From contig JBIIAO010000001.1 in the NCBI GenBank assembly GCA_044239865.1, forward strand, positions 124,001 through 188,000: a stretch of 64,000 nucleotides of DNA. The letters are read 5' to 3'. The DNA is from CAIZGX01 sp044239865. Its GTDB lineage: Bacteria > Bacteroidota > Bacteroidia > Flavobacteriales_D > Sanyastnellaceae. Shown here one piece after another: positions 1 to 7,993 of the stretch; position 1 is the stretch's first letter, and every line of letters starts with the position of its first letter. Below the pieces are notes generated by a model. That model saw nothing but the letters and a program-made list of their open reading frames with translations. It did no database searches and was not told where the DNA came from. Made by a program: the position numbers and the translations under genes.

Positions 1-357
1 TGTAATTACGCAAATGTCGCCTGAAACAAGAAATGCACCTCTTGCTGTGGCCGGATCAGAGGAACTGTGAAAGAAAGTCTTTCCAACAACAACCACACCT
101 TCAGTATACGGCGGGAATTGTTGCTCGAGCTTAGCATTCGCAACAACAGTCTGTCTTCTTGCTTCTTCAGCTTGTCTGAGTTTTTCTTCTTCAAGCTTTT
201 GGCGCTCCTGCTCAAGTTTTTGTTTCTCCGCTTCAATTTTTTGAAGCTCGGCAGCATTGTTATTATTTGCTGCAGGCGTATTTCCGGCTTCATTGTTCGA
301 GCATGATACGAAAACAGCGAGAGAAAGAATAAGAATAGGAATAAAGTGTTTTTTCAT
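1..357 (-). CDS. SH3-like lipoprotein, 3' end cut by window
   Basis: The ATG at 357 opens a frame running to the window edge (119 codons seen). Residues 1-18 form a lipoprotein signal peptide ending in a lipobox with Cys19, so an envelope-anchored protein is expected. An Asn-rich linker follows, then a charged Glu/Lys/Gln/Arg coiled coil (about 35-65), then a segment reading KTFFHSSSDPATARGAFLVS, which has the look of the short bacterial SH3-like fold found in many Bacteroidetes lipoproteins. Function unknown. Another frame is open here but lacks a signal peptide and is a shadow. The C-terminus lies outside the window. Confidence 0.75.
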   Translation of the reverse strand, partial: MKKHFIPILILSLAVFVSCSNNEAGNTPAANNNNAAELQKIEAEKQKLEQERQKLEEEKLRQAEEARRQTVVANAKLEQQFPPYTEGVVVVGKTFFHSSSDPATARGAFLVSGDICVIT

Positions 358-387
358 AAAGATTAATAGGTTTAAGTTTAGGAAGTA

Positions 388-395
388 CGAATATA
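388..395 (-). promoter_or_regulatory. -7 box TATATTCG
   Basis: On the minus strand this reads TATATTCG, matching the Bacteroidetes -7 form TAnnTTTG with one change. It lies 30 bases upstream of the lipoprotein start at 357. No clear TTG -33 element was found. Confidence 0.4.
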
Positions 396-537
396 ACAAC
401 ATTTGTAAATTTAACTTTGTATGTGTGTTTATTTGTAATTGTGATTCTTTTTTTGAATTTGCGAATTCCTTGAATTGGCAGCTATTAACAGTCAGTGAAG
501 TTGATTTAATTTAATAATAACTTAATCCAGTAGAATT

Positions 538-2022
538 GTGGGAATATCTAAATCGAAATTTATAGCCGGACTGAATTGCGAGAAGCGATTGTTTTTAGAG
601 GTGAATCACCCTGAATGGAAGACACCCATTTCGTCCGATCAAGAGTCGAAATTTAATTTAGGAAATCGAGTAGGGGCTTTGGCTCAAGAACGCTTTCCAG
701 GTGGAGTAAACGCAGAGCCGCAAGGTGAACGAAATTTTAAGGACTGGATAAATTCAACCCGTGTGTTTTTAGACGAGAAACGTCCTGTTATTTATGAGGC
801 CGCTTTTTCATTCGAGGGTAGCTTTTGCGCGTTAGATATTCTTGTTCGAGAAGCAGATGATATCGTTGCAATTGAGGTGAAAAGCAGTAAAGAAGCAAAA
901 GAGATATATGTTTTGGACGCGGCTTACCAATACTATGTTATGTCGCAATTGGGCTTTCAGCCGAAAAGGTTCTATCTGTTATTAATAGAGGGGACTTATG
1001 TGCGTGAAAGGGTATTGGACGTAAATCAGTTGTTTCAGAAAGTTGACATTACAGACAGGGTAGTTCATTTGCAGGATAGCATTAAAAAAAATGTATTGCA
1101 ATTCACTGCAATGCTTGCGGCAGGAATTGAACCCCAGAGAGAAATTGGTCCGCATTGCAGCAGCCCTTATAGCTGCTCGTTTTATGCCCATTGCAGTGCT
1201 CACTTACCGAAGATTAATCCAATAACAAGTTTAAGAGGTTCTACTGAAAAGGTATGGGACTTACATAAAAAAGGTGTCTATTCAATAGAGGCTATTCCCT
1301 CTGATTACCCTCTTCAAGCAAAGCAATTAGTGCAAGTGAATGGGGTGAAGTTTGGAGATTCAATTTTAAGAATTGAACCCATTAAAAAATTTATAAATGA
1401 TGTAAAGTACCCGTTGCATTTTTTTGATTTTGAAACTGTATGGCCTGCTATACCTGTTGCAGAAGGAATAAGTCCATTTGGTCATTTGGCATTTCAATAT
1501 TCCATGCACATTATTCATTCAGATGAATTGAATACTCACAAAGAATATTTGGCCAACCCTGATGAAATTTTTCAAGGGGTGAATACAGAGTTCGAATTGA
1601 TTCAGCAAATGAAAAGTGATTTTCATTCAGAGGGAAGCATAGTTGCCTACAATGCAACATTTGAAAAAAACAGATTGAAGGATATGAAAAAACGTTTCCC
1701 GAGCGAAGCTGATTTTCTTGATAATTTAATTTCTCGGTTTGTAGATCTGATGGAATTGTTTCGTCCGCAGAATATTTATTACCTGCCCGCAATGAAAGGA
1801 AGTTACTCAATCAAAAACGTATTGCCAGCAATAGCTCCGGAATTTAGTTATTCAGATTTGGTCATTGGAAATGGCGGAGAGGCGAGTTCTATATTTGAAA
1901 CAAAATGCGCCGGTTCTTTCGAAGGGAATTGGGAAGAGACGAGAACAGCGTTACTCAAATATTGCGAGCGGGACACCTATGGAATGGTTGTTATTTGGAA
2001 TCATTTGAACGAATGTCTTTGA
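538..2022 (+). CDS. DUF2779 protein: Cas4-like PD-(D/E)XK domain plus RNase H-fold exonuclease domain
   Basis: 494 residues. The start is GTG: an in-frame stop lies 12 bases upstream and no ATG is near. The N-terminal half looks like a Cas4/AddB-type Fe-S nuclease: Cys14 in a C-E-K-R context, a metal-site series Asp100, Glu113-x-Lys115, an aromatic helix 127-140, and a Cys trio 207/213/219. The C-terminal half (about 290-490) carries DEDD exonuclease-like signatures: D297-F-E299, Y371-N, D403, and C-E-R-D479. This matches the DUF2779 family, usually annotated as hypothetical. A role in DNA processing is inference. It stands alone, with a divergent lipoprotein on the left and a repeat-filled gap on the right. 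Its stop codon lies inside the first copy of a 13-bp tandem repeat. Confidence 0.8.
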   Translation: MGISKSKFIAGLNCEKRLFLEVNHPEWKTPISSDQESKFNLGNRVGALAQERFPGGVNAEPQGERNFKDWINSTRVFLDEKRPVIYEAAFSFEGSFCALDILVREADDIVAIEVKSSKEAKEIYVLDAAYQYYVMSQLGFQPKRFYLLLIEGTYVRERVLDVNQLFQKVDITDRVVHLQDSIKKNVLQFTAMLAAGIEPQREIGPHCSSPYSCSFYAHCSAHLPKINPITSLRGSTEKVWDLHKKGVYSIEAIPSDYPLQAKQLVQVNGVKFGDSILRIEPIKKFINDVKYPLHFFDFETVWPAIPVAEGISPFGHLAFQYSMHIIHSDELNTHKEYLANPDEIFQGVNTEFELIQQMKSDFHSEGSIVAYNATFEKNRLKDMKKRFPSEADFLDNLISRFVDLMELFRPQNIYYLPAMKGSYSIKNVLPAIAPEFSYSDLVIGNGGEASSIFETKCAGSFEGNWEETRTALLKYCERDTYGMVVIWNHLNECL

Positions 2023-2120
2023 CGAATGTCTTTGACGAATGTCTTTGACGAATGTCTTTGACGAATGTCTTTGACGAATGTCTTTGACGAATGCTTTGAC
2101 GAATGCTTTGCGAATGTCTC
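2011..2120 (+). repeat. 13-bp tandem repeat starting in the DUF2779 stop
   Basis: Six perfect head-to-tail copies of GAATGTCTTTGAC occupy 2011-2088, followed by shortened copies at 2089-2100 and 2101-2111 and a remnant to 2120. The first copy encodes the last residues and the TGA stop of the gene, so changes in copy number would leave the protein unchanged. Confidence 0.95.
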
Positions 2121-2181
2121 TATAGAAGGTAAGAGAAGTTAAGAGAGGGTAAGAAAAGGGAAGATTAACAATTCAATTCCC

Positions 2182-2268
2182 ATTACGCAGTAGGAATAAA
2201 TCTCCGATTTTCCAATTACGTAGTATGAATAACGAAGTTCCAACAACGCAGTTCCAACAACGCAGTTC
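2182..2268 (+). repeat. Degenerate ACGCAGT repeats
   Basis: An 18-base word ATTACGyAGTAkGAATAA occurs at 2182 and 2215, and an exact 14-base tandem pair GTTCCAACAACGCA occupies 2237-2264 followed by GTTC. All share the core ACG(C/T)AGT. No gene lies in this stretch. Confidence 0.7.
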
Positions 2269-2273
2269 TTCAG

Positions 2274-2339
2274 TACCCCGGATAGCAGTGGAAAGCCTTT
2301 GAGCGAAGCGAGAAGCTTGGAACGAATAGCCGGAATAGG
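2274..2339. repeat. Flavobacteriia-type intergenic palindromic element
   Basis: The stretch begins ACCCCGGATAGC, has the middle GAGCGAAGCGAG, and ends GAATAGCCGGAATAGG. The self-complementary CCGG ends and internal AAGC/GCTT pairs suggest a folded element. From memory, very similar intergenic sequences recur in Flavobacteriia genomes. I cannot confirm this without a search. It lies just after the convergent end of the lipoprotein gene at 2351. Confidence 0.5.
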
Positions 2340-2350
2340 TTAAAAAAAAA

Positions 2351-3091
2351 TTAAATCAGGGCTAAACCAATGATAATGTTCAAGAGAATTAATGCTGGGT
2401 AAATTCCGGCAAGAATGAGTCCTGTAATTGCGCGGCTTCGGTATTTGCGGTAGTTAGGATCTTTTGCGTGAAGACGTAGAAAGCGAATAGCAAAGGTGAT
2501 GGCGAGAATTTCGAGAGTGATAAATATTCCAACTCCAAGGAGTATGGCGAGACCAAGTGCAGCCCATGCGCCCCCACCGGACCAAGCAGCCCCTACAAGA
2601 GTGAATATAAGCAAAAAGAGAAGTGAGACCCAGAGGGGTGATGTAACTGCTCCAATGCCCAGCCCCAAAGCCCAGTTGGCTAATTTTGTGTCTTGCAACT
2701 CATTTGTTGGAAGAGGGTTCGTGTAATTGTTGCTGAAATATTCTTCTTGCGTTTTAGGTTGGTCTGGAATAACGGTGTCTTTGTTAGCATGAATGAGATT
2801 CTTTTTTCCTGAAAGAATAGGGAAAGATTCTGTAGTGCTTGCAGAAATGGTTTCCACCGAATGAATATTCGGTTCAGTCACTTTAACAGTTGGAGATTGA
2901 ACTTCTTCAATTTCATTTTTTGCAAAGTCATTTTCAGGAATTTCTTGATTTACCTTATTTTTATTTGAAAATAAATTTTCACTCCAAGAAATGTGATATC
3001 CTTTTTGATACAGTCGTTTTTCTATAGAACAGGAATTAAAGAGTATAGAAAGTCCTACGCAAGCAACAAAACAAAAAAATAATTTTTTCAT
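2351..3091 (-). CDS. Lipoprotein with C-terminal membrane helices
   Basis: 246 residues. The signal peptide ends in a lipobox at Cys21 (FNSC), followed by a K-R-x-Y-x-K-G-Y-H motif that I associate with small Bacteroidetes envelope proteins. Residues 40-140 are polar, Glu/Thr/Ser-rich and probably disordered. The last 100 residues hold three hydrophobic segments (about 145-170, 175-203, 222-245), the second very Gly/Ala-rich. A lipidated N-terminus with a polytopic C-terminal tail suggests a protein bridging layers of the envelope or sitting in the inner membrane. Function unknown. The gene is single, with no strong promoter box upstream. Confidence 0.75.
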   Translation of the reverse strand: MKKLFFCFVACVGLSILFNSCSIEKRLYQKGYHISWSENLFSNKNKVNQEIPENDFAKNEIEEVQSPTVKVTEPNIHSVETISASTTESFPILSGKKNLIHANKDTVIPDQPKTQEEYFSNNYTNPLPTNELQDTKLANWALGLGIGAVTSPLWVSLLFLLIFTLVGAAWSGGGAWAALGLAILLGVGIFITLEILAITFAIRFLRLHAKDPNYRKYRSRAITGLILAGIYPALILLNIIIGLALI

Positions 3092-3185
3092 AATTTAATT
3101 TTTTAATGCAATCACGATAAACGTCTTTGGACAATTGAGGGTCGTTGTTCGGGTTTTCAAACAATTGCAAGCAAAATGAAATCGA

Positions 3186-3857
3186 CTACTTCACCGAAGT
3201 AAACTGAAAGCCCATTCTCTTTCCAGTGGCTAAACTTCCACTGTGATTGATGTCCTGCATTTCTTCTACAGTTATTTGGTGGAGGTTTTCGTACGGAGGA
3301 ATAAGCAAGTCGAAATTCAAGGCGTATAGCACCACTTGATCAATGAATTTTATTTGACTTGCTGCATCGAAATTCGAAGCGACAATATCATTGAACATGA
3401 TACCCAATTGTTTCTTTCCTTGCACCACGAAATGATTTTCTTTGTTAATGAAAACGCGCGCAAGCAAATAACCAACGTCAGCAGTTCTGTCGTATCTGAA
3501 AGAATCTGAAAGGAAGTTGTAGACGTTGATTGTTCCCACGTAGCTGTTTTCAGGATTCTCCTTTAGATAGCCCGTTTGCCAAAAACTACTTTCTTGTTCG
3601 AATTGAAAAACATTGGTGTGCATTTGAAAGATTAGCAAGTCACCTGCGATACGCACTTCGCATTGAAAGGCTCCTCTGTCGCGGTATTCAAAAGATACGC
3701 GTGAATCGGCATTTCCAAATTGCACCGTTAATTCTTGAATGGTAGTTTTTAAAATTTCCTTCAGTGCATTGAACTGCGCTATGGTGTTGTGAAAAACGTC
3801 TTGCTTTAAAACGCTTTTATTTTTGAGTAATGAAAGTATTTGTTCCTTCGTGTTCAT
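3186..3857 (-). CDS. Conserved hypothetical protein, coupled to proS
   Basis: The frame extends up to 3893, but the Met at 3857 is preferred: it begins one base after the proS TGA stop, a typical translationally coupled spacing, and gives 223 residues. No signal peptide or membrane helix is visible, so it is probably cytoplasmic. It is mixed alpha/beta with an aromatic-rich middle. I recognise no domain. Co-transcription with prolyl-tRNA synthetase does not by itself give a function. Confidence 0.7.
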   Translation of the reverse strand: MNTKEQILSLLKNKSVLKQDVFHNTIAQFNALKEILKTTIQELTVQFGNADSRVSFEYRDRGAFQCEVRIAGDLLIFQMHTNVFQFEQESSFWQTGYLKENPENSYVGTINVYNFLSDSFRYDRTADVGYLLARVFINKENHFVVQGKKQLGIMFNDIVASNFDAASQIKFIDQVVLYALNFDLLIPPYENLHQITVEEMQDINHSGSLATGKRMGFQFTSVK

Positions 3858-3858
3858 A

Positions 3859-5328
3859 TCAATAGGCTCTAGCAAATAATACACGTCGTTCACTTGGTTT
3901 TCCGGTTACCATACAAACACCAGGTTCTGTTGGTCCGTCGAACGGAATGCAACGAATGGTAGCTTTGGTTTCTGTTTTGATAAGCTCTTCTGTCTCTGCA
4001 GTTCCGTCCCAGTGCGCTGAGAAGAATCCTGTTTTTTCGTCGAGCAATTTTTTGAATGTCTCGTAATCGTCAACCTCAGTCATGTGTCCATTTCTGAACT
4101 CCAAAGCTTGGTTGAACATGTTGGCTTGAATGTCTTCCAACAATTGCTCAATGGTGTTTTCAACCCCTTCGAAGGCAACAGTATTTTTTTCAGAAGTATC
4201 TCTTCGAGCCAGTTCAACGGTTCCATTTTCCAGATCTTTCGGCCCAATAGCCAAACGAACAGGCACTCCTTTCAATTCATATTCTGCGAATTTCCATCCG
4301 CTGCGCTTGCTATCGTCGTCGTCGAATTTCGCAACAATGCCTTTTGCTTTCAGTGCCTTCACCAAAGGAAGAACTTTTTCGCGAATAACTTCCAGCTGCT
4401 CAAGTCCTTTGTAGATTGGAACAATTACAGCATGAATAGGCGCTAACTTCGGCGGAACACGAAGTCCCTTATCGTCGCTGTGTGTCATGATTAGCGCGCC
4501 CATTAAACGTGTGCTCACCCCCCAAGAGGTTGCCCAAACATATTCTGTATTTCCCTCTTTCGTTGCGAATTTTACATCGAACGCTTTGGCGAAGTTCTGT
4601 CCTAAGAAGTGCGAAGTGCCCGCTTGAAGTGCTTTTCCATCTTGCATCAAAGCTTCAATACACAAGGTGTCTAGTGCTCCCGCGAATCTTTCACTTTCTG
4701 ATTTTCTTCCTTTGATAACAGGCATGGCCATGAAGTTTTCTGCGAACTCTGCGTAAACATCAAGCATGCGCTCTGTTTCTTCAATCGCTTCCTGCGCGGT
4801 TGAGTGGGCGGTGTGTCCTTCCTGCCACAAGAATTCAGCGGTTCTTAAAAATAGACGAGTGCGCATTTCCCAACGAACAACATTTGCCCATTGATTTATT
4901 AGTAACGGCAGGTCGCGATAGCTCTGAATCCAACCTTTGTAGGTGTTCCAAATGATGGTTTCGCTGGTTGGGCGTATGATTAATTCTTCTTCCAATTTTG
5001 CATCTGGATCTACAACAACACCCCCATTTTCTGACTTAAGTCTGTAATGGGTTACAACGGCACACTCTTTGGCGAATCCTTCAACATGCGCAGCTTCTTT
5101 ACTCAAATAGCTTTTTGGAATCAACAAAGGGAAATAGGCATTCTGATGTCCCGTTTCCTTGAATCGAATGTCCAGTTGATCGCGCATCTTCTCCCAAATA
5201 GCATAGCCATAAGGCTTAATAACCATGCATCCTTTCACCTCGCTGTGTTGCGCCAAATCGGCTTGCATCACAAGTTCGTTGTACCATTTGGAGTAGTCTT
5301 CTTTTCTAGTAGGAATTTTCTCGGCCAT
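3859..5328 (-). CDS. proS: Prolyl-tRNA synthetase, archaeal/eukaryotic type
   Basis: 489 residues, the normal length for the short ProRS form that lacks the bacterial editing insertion. It charges tRNA-Pro with proline. Class II motifs are visible: motif 2 around RPTSETIIW and VVRWEMRTRLFLRTAEF, and motif 3 around SWGVSTRLMGALI. An anticodon-binding domain follows (about 285-390), and the C-terminal domain has Cys residues and ends in Tyr, as is usual for this type. The start at 5328 has an A-rich upstream stretch and a good -7 box about 20 bases before it. The unknown gene at 3857 follows directly. Confidence 0.97.
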   Translation of the reverse strand: MAEKIPTRKEDYSKWYNELVMQADLAQHSEVKGCMVIKPYGYAIWEKMRDQLDIRFKETGHQNAYFPLLIPKSYLSKEAAHVEGFAKECAVVTHYRLKSENGGVVVDPDAKLEEELIIRPTSETIIWNTYKGWIQSYRDLPLLINQWANVVRWEMRTRLFLRTAEFLWQEGHTAHSTAQEAIEETERMLDVYAEFAENFMAMPVIKGRKSESERFAGALDTLCIEALMQDGKALQAGTSHFLGQNFAKAFDVKFATKEGNTEYVWATSWGVSTRLMGALIMTHSDDKGLRVPPKLAPIHAVIVPIYKGLEQLEVIREKVLPLVKALKAKGIVAKFDDDDSKRSGWKFAEYELKGVPVRLAIGPKDLENGTVELARRDTSEKNTVAFEGVENTIEQLLEDIQANMFNQALEFRNGHMTEVDDYETFKKLLDEKTGFFSAHWDGTAETEELIKTETKATIRCIPFDGPTEPGVCMVTGKPSERRVLFARAY

Positions 5329-5350
5329 TTTTTTTCTTTTTTCGAAGGAG

Positions 5351-5358
5351 CAAATGTA
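5351..5358 (-). promoter_or_regulatory. proS -7 box TACATTTG
   Basis: A perfect TAnnTTTG on the minus strand, 22 bases before the proS start. A TTTG lies 23 bases further upstream and may serve as the -33 element. Confidence 0.55.
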
Positions 5359-5396
5359 AAACCTTATTACCTTTAAACTATCAAATCCATACGATT

Positions 5397-6467
5397 ATGA
5401 AAGCGTTACAACGAAATTTTTACTTCTTAATGGCAGTTCTTGCATTGAGTTCTTGTGCAAGTTTTGAAAATTTGACAGACGATCGTACACGTGCCGAGGA
5501 CGATGAGATGTATTGGAATGGTAAGGAAATGTTTTACGACAATTCTTTGTTGGCTAGCAATTCAGGTTCAGGTTCAGGAGATGATTACTACGATCCGAAT
5601 TCTGTAACGCGTTCAAATACTGTTAACGGTGGCACCAATCCAAGAGCAACTTTTAATCCTTTAAGCGGTTGGCAGTTAAGTTATGGCTTGAATGCTTTTT
5701 CGAATTACTGCAATGGCGGTGGTTACGGAATGGGTTTCGGTTCAGGTGGTTTTAACAATGGCTACGGCGGTTATGGAAACAGTGTTTACGGTTACAATTC
5801 ATATGGGTACAATCCTTACAGTTCATACAACCCCTATGGTGGTGGATATGGTTATAACCCTTATGGTTATGGAATGGGTGGATTAGGATGGGGTGGAAAT
5901 GGATACGGAAACGGTTGGTACGGAAATGGATTTAACAACAATGGCGGTTTGTGGGGCGGTTCAACAGGAAATGGGGAAACAGCTAATGTCACCCATCATC
6001 ACCGCAGACCAACTAGCGTAGGAACGGGAAATTCGTCAACCTATAACCGCGGTGTTTTACAAAAGAGTTTGGTACAGCCTATTGCAGAAACTCCGCGCAC
6101 TCCAATCCCTGCGAATTCGGCTAGAATTAATGGGGGTAATACGAACTCTGCAAATTCGCGTCCAGCAGCTACTCCAGCTTATACGACTCCTGCAAATACG
6201 CCTTCTCCTGCTCGTACTTCTCCGAATTACAGTTCGCCAACTTACGCAACACCGTCTCGTTCAACACCGAATACAACAAGCCCGGCTCACAGCAGTCCGT
6301 CTCATTCAACACCTAGTTCCCCATCTCGATCGAAGCCTGCGCAGAGCACCCCATCACACAGTAACCCATCTCATAGCACTCCTTCAAGAAGCACAGCTCC
6401 TTCAAGAAGCACGGCTCCTTCTCACAGCTCACCATCGCGCTCAACTTCACCGAGTAAGAGACCTTGA
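5397..6467 (+). CDS. Lipoprotein with Gly/Tyr/Asn-rich core and Ser/Thr/Pro-rich tail
   Basis: 356 residues. The signal peptide ends at a lipobox Cys near residue 20 (LSSC). Residues about 100-190 are strongly Gly/Tyr/Asn-rich with repeated GYG and NPY words. Residues about 235-356 are a low-complexity tail of S-x-P and S-T repeats. The composition suggests a flexible surface lipoprotein, possibly glycosylated on Ser/Thr. The function is unknown. A near -7 box TACCTTTA lies at 5368-5375. The stop TGA overlaps the ATG of the porin gene by one base (TGATG), so the two are coupled. Length polymorphism would be expected in the tail. Confidence 0.8.
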   Translation: MKALQRNFYFLMAVLALSSCASFENLTDDRTRAEDDEMYWNGKEMFYDNSLLASNSGSGSGDDYYDPNSVTRSNTVNGGTNPRATFNPLSGWQLSYGLNAFSNYCNGGGYGMGFGSGGFNNGYGGYGNSVYGYNSYGYNPYSSYNPYGGGYGYNPYGYGMGGLGWGGNGYGNGWYGNGFNNNGGLWGGSTGNGETANVTHHHRRPTSVGTGNSSTYNRGVLQKSLVQPIAETPRTPIPANSARINGGNTNSANSRPAATPAYTTPANTPSPARTSPNYSSPTYATPSRSTPNTTSPAHSSPSHSTPSSPSRSKPAQSTPSHSNPSHSTPSRSTAPSRSTAPSHSSPSRSTSPSKRP

Positions 6468-7993
6468 TGCGAAGCAAGATTTTTCAAAAGATGCATAGCA
6501 AGATGTTGCACAAGGTGCTTCGCAAGGGGGGAGTTGTTTCAATTTTATGTATTTTTTTACTGAGTGTTAATGTTGTTTTTGCGCAGAATGAAGATGATGC
6601 CTTGAGATTCTCGAACACTTTTGGTGCTTATTCGAACAGAGCTTTGGGAATGGGAGGTGCGTATGCAGCTCTCGGCGCAGACATCACTAATTTCTTTCAA
6701 AATCCTGCCGGCATTGCTGCTTACAAAAAGCAAAACATGGAATTTGGGTTGAGTTTGATTTCACGTTCAACACAGGTCGATTTTAACAACCGAGTTTCTT
6801 CAACCGGCGCAACTGGCTTGGGAATAAATACGTTCGGATTTACTTCAACATTCGGAACAGCGGGTTCAGGATGGGGCCCTTGGATTTATGGGCTTGCTTA
6901 TGGAAGAACGCAGACATTTAAACGGAATTACGATTTAGAGTCAAGCGACAACCAGTCTTCTCTGCTCGATGTTTATACAGACCAATTGAATTACTACAAT
7001 CCTGCAAATTCCGACGTGGCGTCTTATTTTCCTTTCGGGGCAGGATTGGCGTGGGAAACTTATTTGATAAATCCAGGCACTGTTGACCCCTATGTTCATG
7101 TGGGAATAGACAACAACACCTTTACTCGCCGTCAGCATGTTGAAGAGAGGGGGTATATTCGAGAAACGGCTTTCGGTGTTGCTCGAGCTTTTGAGGATAA
7201 ACTTTTTGTTGGAGCTTCATTTGCCTTTCGGAAAGTAGTTTTTGAAAAGAACTCGACTTACTCAGAGTCTTTTTCTTCCAACGGAACAGCTGTTAATTAT
7301 TCGTTAATAGAAGACAATAGTACATCCGATGTGGTAACCAAAGGGCCTTCTGTTCAAGCTAAATTGGGAGTGCAATATGTTCCTAGTCCTTATGTTCGTC
7401 TAGGAGCGTTTTGGCATTCTACCTGCAAACAATCCATCAGCGATAATTATTTAGCGAAGATGGAAAGTACCATTGGCTCTATTCAATATAGCTATTCTTC
7501 TGATAAAAATGTATTTGATTACGGCGTGCAAGTTCCGTCGACAGTTGGAGCTGGAGCAGCCTTAATTCTTGGAAATTTCGGAATAGTTTCTGCTGATTAC
7601 GAATCAAGTGATTTTTCAAAAATGATTATGTATGGAATTACGGGGGGAACTGCGGAATTCGCTGCTGAGAATTTGGCTATTCAAGAAAACTATAAAAGAG
7701 TGCATAAAGGAAAATTAGGTACCGAGTTTCGATTAGGTGATGTTTATCGCTTGAGAGCTGGAATCGGTTATCGCACGTCTGTTTTTACGGATCTTGCGGG
7801 AAAATCAAAGGAGCCTCTTTTCAATTGGAATGTCGGTGGAGGGTATAAAAAAGACGATTTCTATTGCGATGGCGCGTTAATGATTACGAAAAATATGGAT
7901 GGTTATTTCCTCTATGATCCTTCATTGATATCAATGGCCAACACAGATAACTTGCTGGTTCAAGTTAGCTTCTCGTTTGGGGTAAGATTTTAG
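6467..7993 (+). CDS. FadL/OmpP1-family outer-membrane protein
   Basis: 508 residues from the ATG at 6467, which overlaps the stop of the lipoprotein before it. Later Met codons at the start of the frame are possible. A signal peptide ends near VVFAQ. The mature N-terminus NRALGMGGAYAALGADITN followed by FFQNPAGIA is typical of the OmpP1/FadL long-chain fatty acid transporter family in Bacteroidetes. The rest alternates in beta-strand fashion and ends in Phe (VRF), as outer-membrane barrels do. The substrate is unknown. Its stop overlaps the convergent methyltransferase gene by four bases. Confidence 0.85.
   Translation: MRSKIFQKMHSKMLHKVLRKGGVVSILCIFLLSVNVVFAQNEDDALRFSNTFGAYSNRALGMGGAYAALGADITNFFQNPAGIAAYKKQNMEFGLSLISRSTQVDFNNRVSSTGATGLGINTFGFTSTFGTAGSGWGPWIYGLAYGRTQTFKRNYDLESSDNQSSLLDVYTDQLNYYNPANSDVASYFPFGAGLAWETYLINPGTVDPYVHVGIDNNTFTRRQHVEERGYIRETAFGVARAFEDKLFVGASFAFRKVVFEKNSTYSESFSSNGTAVNYSLIEDNSTSDVVTKGPSVQAKLGVQYVPSPYVRLGAFWHSTCKQSISDNYLAKMESTIGSIQYSYSSDKNVFDYGVQVPSTVGAGAALILGNFGIVSADYESSDFSKMIMYGITGGTAEFAAENLAIQENYKRVHKGKLGTEFRLGDVYRLRAGIGYRTSVFTDLAGKSKEPLFNWNVGGGYKKDDFYCDGALMITKNMDGYFLYDPSLISMANTDNLLVQVSFSFGVRF

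Noticed and set aside
538..2022. Defence island around the DUF2779 nuclease
   Set aside because: Neighbours are a lipoprotein, a membrane lipoprotein and proS. There is no cas, restriction-modification or phage gene nearby.
2011..2120. CRISPR array
   Set aside because: The 13-bp units are directly adjacent with no unique spacers, so this is a simple tandem repeat.
6052..6498. Second open frame over the lipoprotein tail
   Set aside because: It is a frame-shifted reading of the S/T/P repeats, rich in Leu/Arg/Gln with no signal peptide. The lipoprotein frame is the coding one.
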